DNA of 28,763 nt from positions 1-28,763 of the forward strand of contig JAUCBJ010002170.1 in the NCBI GenBank assembly GCA_032718475.1. Direction: 5' to 3'. The notes below the pieces were generated by a model that saw only the letters and a list, made by a program, of their open reading frames with translations, was not told the DNA's origin and searched no databases. Origin of the DNA: Nemertoderma westbladi. Lineage: Eukaryota; Xenacoelomorpha; Nemertodermatida; Nemertodermatidae. Below, piece after piece: positions 19,982 through 28,763 of this stretch (positions within the stretch are counted from its first letter, which is position 1; each line of letters opens with the position of its first letter). A program made the position numbers and the translations under genes.

Positions 19982-20534
19982 CTTCTTTCACCTCTTCAAT
20001 GTCAGATGTTGCAAATACTGATAACACGAATAACGGTATATATTTCAATACTTGTCAATAGTAATATATATAATTTAGATAACTATTTTATATCTGTATT
20101 GTTGAGCAAACTCTACATAAATTCCAACCTGTGTATCGCCGGTAGTGCTGTTGCTGTGCAAGTGCTGAAGTGCTAGTTGCCACCGGTCAGCTGGTACCGG
20201 TAGTAGGGTGGTACCATGGCCTACTACACACAGGCCATGACAAGGACTTTGCTGTGAAATTAGCGTAGGCTGACTGCTGAATTATCAAATATTATATTTT
20301 CCACGAATGCAGGGTCCATATTTAAAAGAAGATGACTAGATTTTCGTAAGTAATTTAATTGAAACAGTATTTAATAATTAATTAATTAATTATCGCTAGA
20401 GTTCCTGCAGCTTTTATTTGTTTGTGGCTGCCTCTGGCTATGTTTGTGGCAGGAATGTTTGAACGCTTATAAGTCAGTCAATCAAGGATGAAATGGAACC
20501 AAACTTGGTACACATGTAGTCTATAAAAAATTTT
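19982..20534. other. Non-coding stretch
   Basis: No supportable gene. ACCGGT-type palindromes cluster at about 20140-20215. Confidence 0.5.
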
Positions 20535-20706
20535 GAAATTCTACACACAGACAGACTTCTACAGTTCCCTGTCTGCCGCTAGGGGGCGAATTAACAGAAA
20601 CGTAAAAATAGCTGTAATATTTAGTAGTAGTTACCTAAGAGCATTGCTTAATTAGAAATTCTACAGAGACTTTTACAGTTCCTGTCTGCCGCTAGTGGGG
20701 AATTGT
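20535..20706 (+). repeat. 120-bp direct duplication containing a CTCF-like motif
   Basis: A segment starting GAAATTCTACA and ending in CTGTCTGCCGCTAG.GGG occurs at 20535-20592 and again at 20655-20706, 120 bp apart. In the first copy CCGCTAGGGGGCGA (20576-20589) fits the core of the conserved CTCF consensus at most positions; in the second copy the same site is eroded (CCGCTAGTGGGG, 20689-20700). Confidence 0.7.
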
Positions 20707-21673
20707 TAAAGCTCCAGTTCAACGTGCTTAGTACGGTTTAATAAACAATAAATTAATTATTTTATTCAATACAGTAATTACAGTACAGGCCACCAGAAAA
20801 AGCAGATTTCATCCAATGTGATCACATGTGAACACATTTGTTCAAGTCATCTGATTGGCAGGTTATGGCGAGTTATCTTCTAGATCACACAGCAGGAGGC
20901 TAACTTGCTGGGACCGACAAAGGCTTTGTGTGTGGTGCGCCTGTATGTCTGATATCAGGTAGATGAGAGAGCCCCCAGGGCGTAACATTGCGGACATGGG
21001 CTGTATTGGTAGAGAGAGAACTACATACAAGACCACATGGAGGTTCATGGAGTGTATGGGAGTGCGGATGGGTATATGGATTGAGGAACCTAGACCATTG
21101 AATAATTAATTTAGTGCAGGGAGATGTCGCGCCATTAGTCTGACACCGAGAGGGCACAGAGAAACACCAGAAGATGCCTTACATCACTAACGATAGGCCT
21201 GCCTACTAGACACTATTAACCGCACACTATAAAGGTAAACAAAATCCTTATCGCATTTCCAGCTGCAGTGAGTGACAGTCGCGGCAAACTACAGAGAGTT
21301 TCCAGCTTACTAAGCGTTTCAAAAGTATTCAATTGTATCCTTTGGAGAAAAAATTCTGGTTGTTGCCAATTCAATTATGTTCAATTATGTTCAATTGTCC
21401 CGTTCAACAACATTACATTACACTGGTACACATTTGATAAAATGTGTTCACAATTGTACAAATCTGCGTTTTCTGGTGGCCTGTACTGTATAACAGTAAA
21501 ATGCAATGTATTCTATTTTTTAGTAAAATCAAGAGACAGGAGGGGGGTGGGACTGGACGCAAATCCCATCTTGGCGAATTAATATCCCGCCTCAATATTA
21601 ATTTCTCAATATTGGGAAAGGAGCAGGTTACAGTGGCACGTTATTTTAACTAAAACAATAAAGTAAACACAAT
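20707..21673. other. Non-coding stretch
   Basis: No gene with recognisable features. Includes a short run of CAATTATGTT repeats at about 21371-21395. Confidence 0.45.
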
Positions 21674-21765
21674 AGAACAGGTTACAGTTTTATTTTTGAG
21701 AGTAATCAGCTGTTGTTATTTGCGTCCAATTTCCCCTGGAGAGGGATTAATTTTTATTGCGTCCA
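21674..21765 (+). repeat. Dispersed repeat, copy 2, followed by poly-C
   Basis: Matches 14853-14940 in the same orientation. It runs directly into a poly-C tract at about 21768-21788, and the RT-containing ORF begins some 210 bp beyond that. Confidence 0.8.
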
Positions 21766-21999
21766 GTCCCCCCCCCCCCCCCCCCCCCTATCTTGAAATC
21801 AAATACCAAAAATATATTTATTATATGAACAATCTATTTAGAAATTGATAGATAATTGCCGTATTTAGTGGTGCGATATAACGGTATATAGGCTGTAACA
21901 CGGTACCGCTAATTTTGACATCGTTACATCTGAACATCTCTGTAATAATTTTAATTATTTAATATAAATGCTTGAAGATCATTACACAATTATGTGATT

Positions 22000-24054
22000 A
22001 TGTCGCAAAGTTCCCAGCGATGTTGCGGCTGCGTGGTCGCATTATGCGGCCCCTCCACCAAGTGCCGGTGCGTCCGCGCGGGTAGTCCATGCACCGGGTG
22101 CAAACCATCGGACGACGGCCGGTGTGGGAACCCCAACAACTTGTCGGTTTCCACCGCGTTAACGAGCGAGGGAGAAGAATCGGACTCGGATTCGTTTGCG
22201 AGTGCGGACTCGTACACGAGGAGTGGCGTGGTAACCCAGATCCCGGTACTCCGCGCAGACGAAACCGACAGTGGTGCTGGAATGATGCCATCGAACTCCT
22301 CCTCGTTGGCTAACGATCCGGATCCCGCAGCAACTCCCTCTCCTCTTCCATCGGAGCCATCGACGTCCAACCGACTGGAGGCTGCCTTCGATGGGCCGTG
22401 GCTTAATGCCCCCGGTTCGTCGACAGATCCGGACTGGGAGGCTCGCCACGCCCGCCTCACCCGGGTGGTCTGTCGCCAGTACACGGTGCCAGGCGGCAAC
22501 GTCGGGCGCAAAGTGGCGGACGTGCTCGCAAGCGAGGTGGAGAAGTTGACTGAGGGGGTCTACCCCTCGGAGAGACCCCTATGTTTCCTTGCCACGATGT
22601 TCCAGCGGGACCCCGATGTGGTGAAGGGGGCGGACATCCGGCGGACCATCCTGCGTCGACTCGGGATGTGGGAACGGGAGGAGTTCCGTCAGCTCACAGC
22701 TGAGGCGGAGCGCTGCAGCGCGAGATTCGCCCGCTCCCTTCGCTCAGCCCCACCTAACATGGCCAGGACATACAACCGGAAGATCTTGGCCGGTCAGAAC
22801 CGGTCCGCGGTCCGCCTCGTAACGGACCGGGACAGCGGCGGAGTGCTGGACCCCGAGTCCCAGGCTGAGGGTCAGCCGGTCGGTGTAACGGTTCGCGACG
22901 TCCTCGCCGCGAAACACCCGGCTCAGCTGGACGTCTCGCCAGACGCATTCGACCCGTGCGACGAGTTGCCCCCCTTCGAAGCGGTGGACATTACGGGGCA
23001 ACTCGTCTTGAAGGTATCGCGGTACCTTAGTGGTAGCGCCGGGCCCATTGGTGGTGACGCCGAACTGTGGAGCGCCCTCCTCACCCGCTACGAGGCGCAC
23101 AGCTCCCGCCTCCGCGAGGCAGTCGCTGGGTTGGCTCGACGCCTCGCCAACTCGGTGGTCCCGTGGGGGGAAATCCGGGCGCTCCGAGCGTGCCGCCTCG
23201 TCGCTATCGACAAGGAGCCCGGAGTCCGGCCGATCGGGATCGGTGAAGTTCTGTACCGGCTCACCACGAACTGCCTCACCTCGGCCACTAAAATGGACTT
23301 TATAACTGAGTGTGGGGCGGACCAGCTCTGTGCGGGAGTGAAGGCTGGGATTGAAGGCGCGGTCCACGCGATGTCGGCGATGTTTGAGCAACCCTCCACC
23401 GAGTGTATGCTCCTCGTTGACGCCGCAAATGCCTTCAACAGCCTGAGTCGCCCTGTGGCCTTGTGGAATGCGCGCGTTTACTGGCACCGGTGCTCCCGGT
23501 ACCTGTATAACGCTTATAACGGCCACGCAGCCCTCTACCTACAGGGGTCTAGCAAACCACTGTGGAGTAGGGAGGGCTATACGCAGGGCGACCCGGCCGC
23601 CATGCTGGGCTACGGCTGTGGGACTCTCCCCATGGTCCGCTCGCTGAGGGAAGTCGGATCGCTAACGCCCCCTAGTGATCCATCACCCTGCAACCTGCCA
23701 CTCAGACTCAGTGATCCGCCACCCGGTGACCCGCCATCCAGCGATCCGCCACCCAGAGACCCGTCGTCTGGCGTCCCGCAATCCGGCGACCAGAAATCCA
23801 GAGATCCGTCGTCAGACGACCCGCATTCCGGCGAACCGCCACCCGGAGACCAGCCACCCTGCGACCCGCCACCCGGCGACACGCCACCCTTCGACCCGCT
23901 ACCCGGCGACCCGCCACCCGGCTACCCGCCACCCGGCGACCCACCAGCTGTCGACCCGCCACCCTGCGACACACCACCCATCGACCCGCCACTCGGCGAC
24001 CCTGTAAAAGCCTTTGCTGAATTGCCCCGTTATTTTTATTATCTTTTACATTAA
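22000..24054 (+). CDS. Retroelement reverse transcriptase (partial) fused in frame to a proline-rich minisatellite
   Basis: ATG 22000 opens 684 codons. Residues 8-44 form a Cys-rich cluster (CCGC, then CRCVRAG, CTGC, C42-G-N), probably zinc-binding. Residues 45-150 are an acidic, Ser/Pro-rich linker. Residues 152-250 carry a conserved-looking block with VPGGNVGRKV, YPSERP, FQRDPDVVKGADIRR and LGMWEREEF. The RT core follows: LVDAANAFNSLSR (motif A, catalytic Asp 474) and YTQGDPAAM (motif B, 528-534). The motif C [FY]xDD that should follow is missing. From about 557 to 668 the frame consists of DPPPG-like pentapeptides encoded by a 15-bp minisatellite. The organisation resembles a family of non-LTR-like RT proteins common in invertebrate genomes; I cannot assign the clade. 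The segment is strikingly GC-rich against AT-rich flanks. Without motif C it cannot be an active polymerase. The frame is unbroken, so it may be young or retained. Confidence 0.85.
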   Translation: MSQSSQRCCGCVVALCGPSTKCRCVRAGSPCTGCKPSDDGRCGNPNNLSVSTALTSEGEESDSDSFASADSYTRSGVVTQIPVLRADETDSGAGMMPSNSSSLANDPDPAATPSPLPSEPSTSNRLEAAFDGPWLNAPGSSTDPDWEARHARLTRVVCRQYTVPGGNVGRKVADVLASEVEKLTEGVYPSERPLCFLATMFQRDPDVVKGADIRRTILRRLGMWEREEFRQLTAEAERCSARFARSLRSAPPNMARTYNRKILAGQNRSAVRLVTDRDSGGVLDPESQAEGQPVGVTVRDVLAAKHPAQLDVSPDAFDPCDELPPFEAVDITGQLVLKVSRYLSGSAGPIGGDAELWSALLTRYEAHSSRLREAVAGLARRLANSVVPWGEIRALRACRLVAIDKEPGVRPIGIGEVLYRLTTNCLTSATKMDFITECGADQLCAGVKAGIEGAVHAMSAMFEQPSTECMLLVDAANAFNSLSRPVALWNARVYWHRCSRYLYNAYNGHAALYLQGSSKPLWSREGYTQGDPAAMLGYGCGTLPMVRSLREVGSLTPPSDPSPCNLPLRLSDPPPGDPPSSDPPPRDPSSGVPQSGDQKSRDPSSDDPHSGEPPPGDQPPCDPPPGDTPPFDPLPGDPPPGYPPPGDPPAVDPPPCDTPPIDPPLGDPVKAFAELPRYFYYLLH
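23677..24003 (+). repeat. 15-bp GC-rich minisatellite (GACCCGCCACCCGGC)
   Basis: About 20 diverged units in constant 15-bp spacing, so the RT frame stays open and gives repeated Asp-Pro-Pro-Pro-Gly-type pentapeptides. Other frames are also open through it, which accounts for several overlapping artefactual ORFs. Confidence 0.9.
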
Positions 24055-25529
24055 AATACTCTGTAGTTGATTTAATAAGTGTAAGAGACCGTATTATTAC
24101 TGTATCGGTGTTTTTAGAGGATCTAAGACTTATTTCCTTCGTATGTGTATTGTGAAAGGTATATTTTTATGATTCTATGGCAATTCGTGACGCAAAGGAG
24201 TGATAGCTACTCTTGAACAGTAGTTACTATGACTACGGTTAACAGCTGACATTCATACGTGTTGATTTCCTTTGTTCTACGGCGTCTCTCAGCTCAGTCA
24301 GCCAATGAGAGCGTTTTTGTGGCTCCTTGTACAGAGAATTTCCGAGAAATGACGCAATGCCTATGTGCAGTGTTTATCATTCAGTCTTGAGCCAAAGAAA
24401 GAACGGCTTAGAAATATTTTGTGCTGTACTGCTTTTTAGTCGTACACTAGTAGGTTTAATTATAAAGGGCATATATCCTTTAACTGCAAACGGACTGACG
24501 GAACTGCATGCCTATGTGCACTGACATACCGGTGCTGATTTGTTGTTTTATACTGCTATTTGCTGTCAGTTCTTCATAATATGGTTGATGAATTATTATA
24601 TTTGGAATAACGATAAACAACCCCGAAACCCAATGTTCTTGATATACCGAAGGTAAGAGAGAAGGTTACAGATAAACGATTGTGACTTATGTTAAAGTGG
24701 GTTGAAGTGAATCTAATGTTATTTGATAGACCCTACATGAGTCAGCCTGTGTTCCTTTTATATGTGACTAAAATCAGTGAAGATTGGCAGATTAGTGTGC
24801 AGTATTGTGCAGCATAGTGTATGAGTGAGTCTGTTAAAGAAGCAATTCCTAAAGAATGCGCCATATATGTGGATTATAATTAAGCCATATCGTTGCGAGT
24901 AGTTTAAGTCATAACTCTGTTTATGTAGATAAAGCGCCACGTCCTAAAGGAACTGTTAATATTACCGAAGGTGAATAATATTGTCAGAGATTATATAATA
25001 CTGTCAGTCGAATAATACATTAGGCTTACATAGCAATAAAAATTAAACCGTCGAACCCAATCTCCCGGGAATATCCAGCGGGTGAATGGTCGCGCACGGA
25101 TTGGTTTCGACTAGTGTAGTGAATCAAATACTTGTCATAGACTAAAAAGCGATTTATTATCTAGAAGACATTCTAATTTGGCGGGTTAAACTGCCAAAGG
25201 TCTGAAAGCGCGAACATTAAAGGATATAGCTTCTTATTGCAGTAAGCAATAAAGTTAAAAGTACCGGTCAACCGGTACATCTGTAGGTCAGTAGGCCCAA
25301 CTGCCAGAACCGGTACCAGTAGGCCTGACTGCCTGATCATCCGGACCGGTACCTACAGCAGTATTATTCGATTTTGATAATTATATACCGGTAGGCCTTA
25401 ATAATTAATCAGGGAGGGCCCGCCCTGGTTTTTTATTGAGATTTTACTTATTTCTGTCAAGTTTTATTTATTTGTAGGCCAGTATTGAACAGAAGGCGTG
25501 TAAACCTGATCAGATTGTACAGACAATTT
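24055..25529. other. Non-coding stretch with dense ACCGGT palindromes at its right end
   Basis: No supportable gene. ACCGGT occurs repeatedly at about 25260-25395, mixed with GTAGGCC words. The 5' end of the LTR element to the right might begin here but no boundary can be fixed. Confidence 0.45.
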
Positions 25530-26103
25530 GTAGGCTGAGCTGTTGTCTGATTGCTGTTAAGTCTGAACGGATTGCAGTGTGTGTAGAGCAACTGTCCGAT
25601 TAAGTACGGTTAGGAAGTTTGGGCAGCCAATGCAGTAAGGTAAACCCCAATTAAAGAATAAGTCGTACTACTGGGTTAGAACGCATACTCTCTAATCATT
25701 TCGGAGTCTGCATGTACTGTGGTTTATTTAGACTTGAGAGTAGTCTGCCATCGTTTGGTCTGTACTTTGTTTGTGTAAGTCTGTACAGGTAGCGTATAAT
25801 TTTATTTAGATAACTTGTAGGCTGGATAGTTGTCTGGCTGTTATTAAGTCTGAACGGATTGTAGTGTGTGTAGAGCATCTGTCCGATTAAGTAAGGTTAG
25901 GAAGTTGAGGCAGCCAATGCAGTAAGGTAAACCCTCAATTAAAGAATAAGGCGTACTACTGGGTTAGAACGCATACTCCCTAATCGTTTCGGAGTCTGCA
26001 TATACCGTGGTTTGTTTAGGCTTGATAGTAGTCTGTCAGTATTTAGTCTGCATTTTGTTTAAGTGGTTTGTACGCGTTGCGTAATATTTATTATTCAGAG
26101 TTT
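25530..26103 (+). repeat. 287-bp tandem duplication
   Basis: Copy 1 (25530-25816) and copy 2 (25817-26103) align along their length with mostly substitutions. Long shared blocks include AAGTCTGAACGGATTG, GCAGCCAATGCAGTAAGG and TACTACTGGGTTAGAACGCA. Its position upstream of a gag-like frame would suit a repeat in an LTR or leader. Confidence 0.9.
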
Positions 26104-27030
26104 ATGCGATTATTCGCAACATTCATGTCCCCAAGTTTGTTCCTACAGTAATTGTGTTTGTTATACATACCGCTATAGTTAAATTAACCCGGTACTATAC
26201 GGGCTGCTCGGCGTAGGTAAAGACTGGTGATTTTGTGCATCGGTCACTCCAGCAGATGCCGTGGTTCTTTTAGCTGTTCAAGTATATTTAACTGCTGATT
26301 ATTTGTTGTACAAGTACTCGTACCTAATTTAGGGTTTAGTGTACAGTGCTTTCCTGAAGTAATTAGTGTAGACATTATATTTGTGTTGTAAAGTGGTTGA
26401 TAGGCACATTCGATTAGCTCTATTAACTTCTAGGTAGGAACACTCCGTGATACATAACGTAGAACCTATAGCGATACGGCTATAGGTCGTCAGGCGGTGG
26501 TATTTTCCTATCTAGACAACGCAGTGTATTTACTACTACTTATTATTTCAAATACCGTAGTACCCTGTCCGCTGTAATAATCAGTTTTCTAACCCTTTGT
26601 TAGGCTGGTTTGTAGACTTCTTGTAAAATTACCCTAAAAAATTCGTATTTGCGTTTTTGTAAATTTTTGCATTTATTTAGAGATTGTAATCTCACCCGAA
26701 TTGTACGTAATTTGTAGTATTAAGTAACTTAGGTAAATTAGAATTATTTGTTTTAGTGTCCTATACGTAACACTTCACTGAAAGCGCACCGCTTTGTGTA
26801 GTGATTACTCCCCAGAAATAATAACATTTATTTCAAACATTGACAAAACCCACTAAAACGGGTATATATATATTATAAATCAAATCTAACGATTTATAAA
26901 TCGTAGGCCTACCATACAACCATTAGGTCTCAATATCAGTTGGATTACTGCTCAAATAACGGTAATAAAGTAAGTTAAAGTAACCAAGTAACCCTAAAAT
27001 ACAGAAATTCAATTATTTAAAATAATTGAT
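26104..27030 (+). other. Non-coding stretch, probable LTR/leader of the downstream element
   Basis: No gene. Contains a perfect 9-bp stem-loop (ACCTATAGC / GCTATAGGT, 26464-26487) and a 16-bp perfect palindrome ACGATTTATAAATCGT (26889-26904). No primer-binding site was recognised. Confidence 0.4.
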
Positions 27031-27290
27031 ATACCGGTATTTACGATAGGCCTATTATCTTTATTTTTATAAATCTAGGTTGAAATTATACCGGTACTTG
27101 TAATTAATTATATTTCAGAATTATATATCCTACAAACTGTAAGCTGTATACCGGTATTCCGATAGGCCTATTATATATTTATATATATTTGTGCTAAAAT
27201 TATACCGGTATTCTGTGATAAACCTAGTCTGTAATAATACTTATATAGTTATATATACTATAAGTATACCGGTATTCTAATATATTATAT
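27031..27290 (+). repeat. Tandem array with ATACCGGTAT palindromes
   Basis: ATACCGGTAT or a one-base variant occurs at 27031, 27088, 27148, 27202 and 27266. Alternate units also share GATAGGCCTATTAT, so the true period is about 117 bp (27031 to 27148 to 27266) with a half-period near 58 bp. The array ends about 120 bp upstream of the gag-like start codon. Confidence 0.85.
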
Positions 27291-27412
27291 ATATATCACG
27301 CTACACTGAGTAGCAGTAACGGTAATTAATTACTAGGCTAGCGGTTCATACTGAGTTATTAGACTTACTCAGACTGTAATACAGCAGTAGACATTCAACG
27401 GTATACATAGTC

Positions 27413-28763
27413 ATGTCTGATACTAAGCAGAACCTGTCAGACAGTTTATTAGATGTAACTATCTGCGACTCAGATAGAGACGTACAAACGTCTGGTCGTA
27501 AATCCAGTTCACCTCCCACTGTGAGGAAGGTCATCCCTCCAGTAGTAATAACAGAACCTAGGCTGGTCCAACATCGTAGGTCTATCATAGGCACTCGAGC
27601 TCAGGTCAAGCGGGACCAAAAGGCAGCGGAACAGCAACAACCCGCTAGTCAAGAACTTATTCCTCAGCGGCCCAGCAGCTCCAGTAGTGAGGATACTGTA
27701 GAGCTGACACCAGAGAGCGGAGCAGAGATGACGGATGCGGTTTATACGGATCCCCTTCTCATCCTTCCTGCAGCCGTGCTCGCTGGGTTATTGATCGCGG
27801 TGGAAGAACACCAGATCGATTGGGCGAGAAGTCAACGGTCAACTAGAGATAGCTACGCGGGCTACACTAGTGAAGAACTGAAGTCTATTGTCGAGTCGCA
27901 ATGGAACTTCCCCGGACCCGGACTCCCGTTTGATTTATCAGAAGCTGCCTGGGAAGACATACACCGGATGGGAGTAGCCAAGGAAACCATCGATCCAGCT
28001 GTGTGGAAGAGGTCCGCAGCCGGATACGCACAGGGATTCTTCAGCTCTATGGAGCGAATAGAAAAGCAACTTTTTCAACAACCTCAAGGACCTCAAGAGC
28101 AGGGATCGCTGCTTTATCAAGTTAGAGAAAGAGTTCTGCGGATTAGGCTAATCTTATCCGCCTTTGAGGAGGCTTCTAAAAGAAGGCAAGACACGTCGTT
28201 GCAAGTTGCCGTAAAGACTTGGTTTCAACGGGTGAGTTGCCAGGTTCAAGGAGCAGCTCAGTGGAAGGCTCAGTTGGAGGAGCGCTCAACCCATGGAGAA
28301 TCAACAGACGCTACTTTTTCCCAAGTGGAAAGTGAAGCGACGGCAGAGAAACCGCATAAGAAGGATGCCATTGATATCTATCTGTCAGACTATCAGCGTT
28401 TTGTGGGAGATGAAGAGTTGAGGAGAAGGCTAGAGGGACTTAGCCCTAATAGTGAAGGAGCCCAGCGTGTGTTAGATGCAATTGATGTGGATAGGTTAGC
28501 GGCGAACCAAGCTAAATTCGATGAACAACTCCGCATCGCTAGAGAAAAGGAAGAACAAGTAAAGAAAAAACGTATAGAAGACAGAAAGGCAGCGGCAGTA
28601 GCAGCAGCAGTGGCAGCTGCAGAAGCAGAAACAAAGGCGGCAGCGGCAGAGGCAGCGGCAGAGGCAAAAGCGGCAGCGGCAGAGGCAATGGCAGAGGCAA
28701 AAGCGGCAGCGGCAGAGGCAGCGGCAGAGGCAAAAGCGGCAGAAGCAGAAAGAAAGGCGGCAA
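27413..28763 (+). CDS. Long gag-like ORF with Ala/Glu/Lys-rich coiled-coil end, open at right edge
   Basis: ATG 27413 (G at -3) is the first start after the in-frame TAA at 27377 and 450 codons run open to the window end. The first 100 residues are Ser/Pro/Gln-rich and look disordered. Residues 120-135 contain a short hydrophobic stretch (LLILPAAVLAGLLIAV). Residues 140-330 have helical, Trp-containing segments without a motif I can name. From about 365 the sequence becomes strongly charged, ending in repeats such as AEAKAAAAEA encoded by a GCAGCGGCAGAGGC-type minisatellite. BEL/Pao Gag proteins commonly have a Lys/Glu-rich coiled coil before their DUF1759 domain, and the upstream tandem repeats suit an LTR or leader, so a Gag is my best guess. 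No protease, zinc knuckle or RT is visible in the window, and a host gene is not excluded. Confidence 0.55.
   Translation, partial: MSDTKQNLSDSLLDVTICDSDRDVQTSGRKSSSPPTVRKVIPPVVITEPRLVQHRRSIIGTRAQVKRDQKAAEQQQPASQELIPQRPSSSSSEDTVELTPESGAEMTDAVYTDPLLILPAAVLAGLLIAVEEHQIDWARSQRSTRDSYAGYTSEELKSIVESQWNFPGPGLPFDLSEAAWEDIHRMGVAKETIDPAVWKRSAAGYAQGFFSSMERIEKQLFQQPQGPQEQGSLLYQVRERVLRIRLILSAFEEASKRRQDTSLQVAVKTWFQRVSCQVQGAAQWKAQLEERSTHGESTDATFSQVESEATAEKPHKKDAIDIYLSDYQRFVGDEELRRRLEGLSPNSEGAQRVLDAIDVDRLAANQAKFDEQLRIAREKEEQVKKKRIEDRKAAAVAAAVAAAEAETKAAAAEAAAEAKAAAAEAMAEAKAAAAEAAAEAKAAEAERKAA

Noticed and set aside
21990-23992. Overlapping minus-strand and alternative-frame ORFs, some over 250 codons
   Set aside because: GC-rich sequence has few stops; these overlap the RT frame, which alone shows recognisable motifs.
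25260-25400. ACCGGT cluster as the start of the right-hand LTR
   Set aside because: ACCGGT is common everywhere in the window and no LTR end or matching second LTR is visible.
28539-28763. Minus-strand Leu/Pro repeat frame at the right edge
   Set aside because: It is the antisense of the Ala/Glu/Lys-coding minisatellite in the gag-like ORF.

Overview
The window looks like transposon-rich, gene-poor, AT-rich nuclear DNA from an invertebrate animal. The evidence is a BEL/Pao-type LTR retrotransposon (a lineage known from animals), non-LTR reverse transcriptases, a tRNA-derived SINE whose core resembles those of cephalopod/mollusc-type SINEs, abundant inverted-repeat elements and minisatellites, and a possible spliced gene. 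Short palindromes (ACCGGT, TAGGCCTA, TACTGTA/TACAGTA) recur throughout and look like a species-level base-composition signature. I cannot name the species.

Layout. 1-5813 (minus strand): an uninterrupted 1937-codon gag-pol of a BEL/Pao element that runs off the left edge; its leader and 5' LTR should lie just to the right. 7583-9225: the 3' part of a LINE reverse transcriptase, flanked by 59-bp direct repeats and set in a 15/17-bp minisatellite. 9226-10290: a 30-bp minisatellite interrupted by a SINE. 10395-15575 (plus strand): two candidate exons in compatible phase, with a 4.4-kb intron packed with hairpins and a foldback element. 17212-18796: a non-autonomous DNA transposon with long terminal inverted repeats. 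19523-19981 (minus strand): a small ORF with two CxxC pairs. 20535-20706: a duplicated repeat, one copy of which carries a CTCF-like motif. 22000-24054: a GC-rich ORF in which a reverse transcriptase of a second type runs straight into an Asp-Pro-Pro-Pro-Gly minisatellite. 25530-28763: a 287-bp tandem duplication, an array of ATACCGGTAT palindromes, and a long open gag-like reading frame with an Ala/Glu/Lys-rich end that leaves the right edge.

The only coding sequence likely to belong to the host is the two-exon candidate (no family recognised) and perhaps the small CxxC ORF. Everything else with a long reading frame is retroelement-derived. The most useful leads are the intact BEL/Pao polyprotein, the RT-proline-repeat fusion, the LINE and SINE insertions nested in minisatellites, and the cluster of hairpin-forming elements. 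I see no bacterial-type operons, CRISPR arrays or rRNA.
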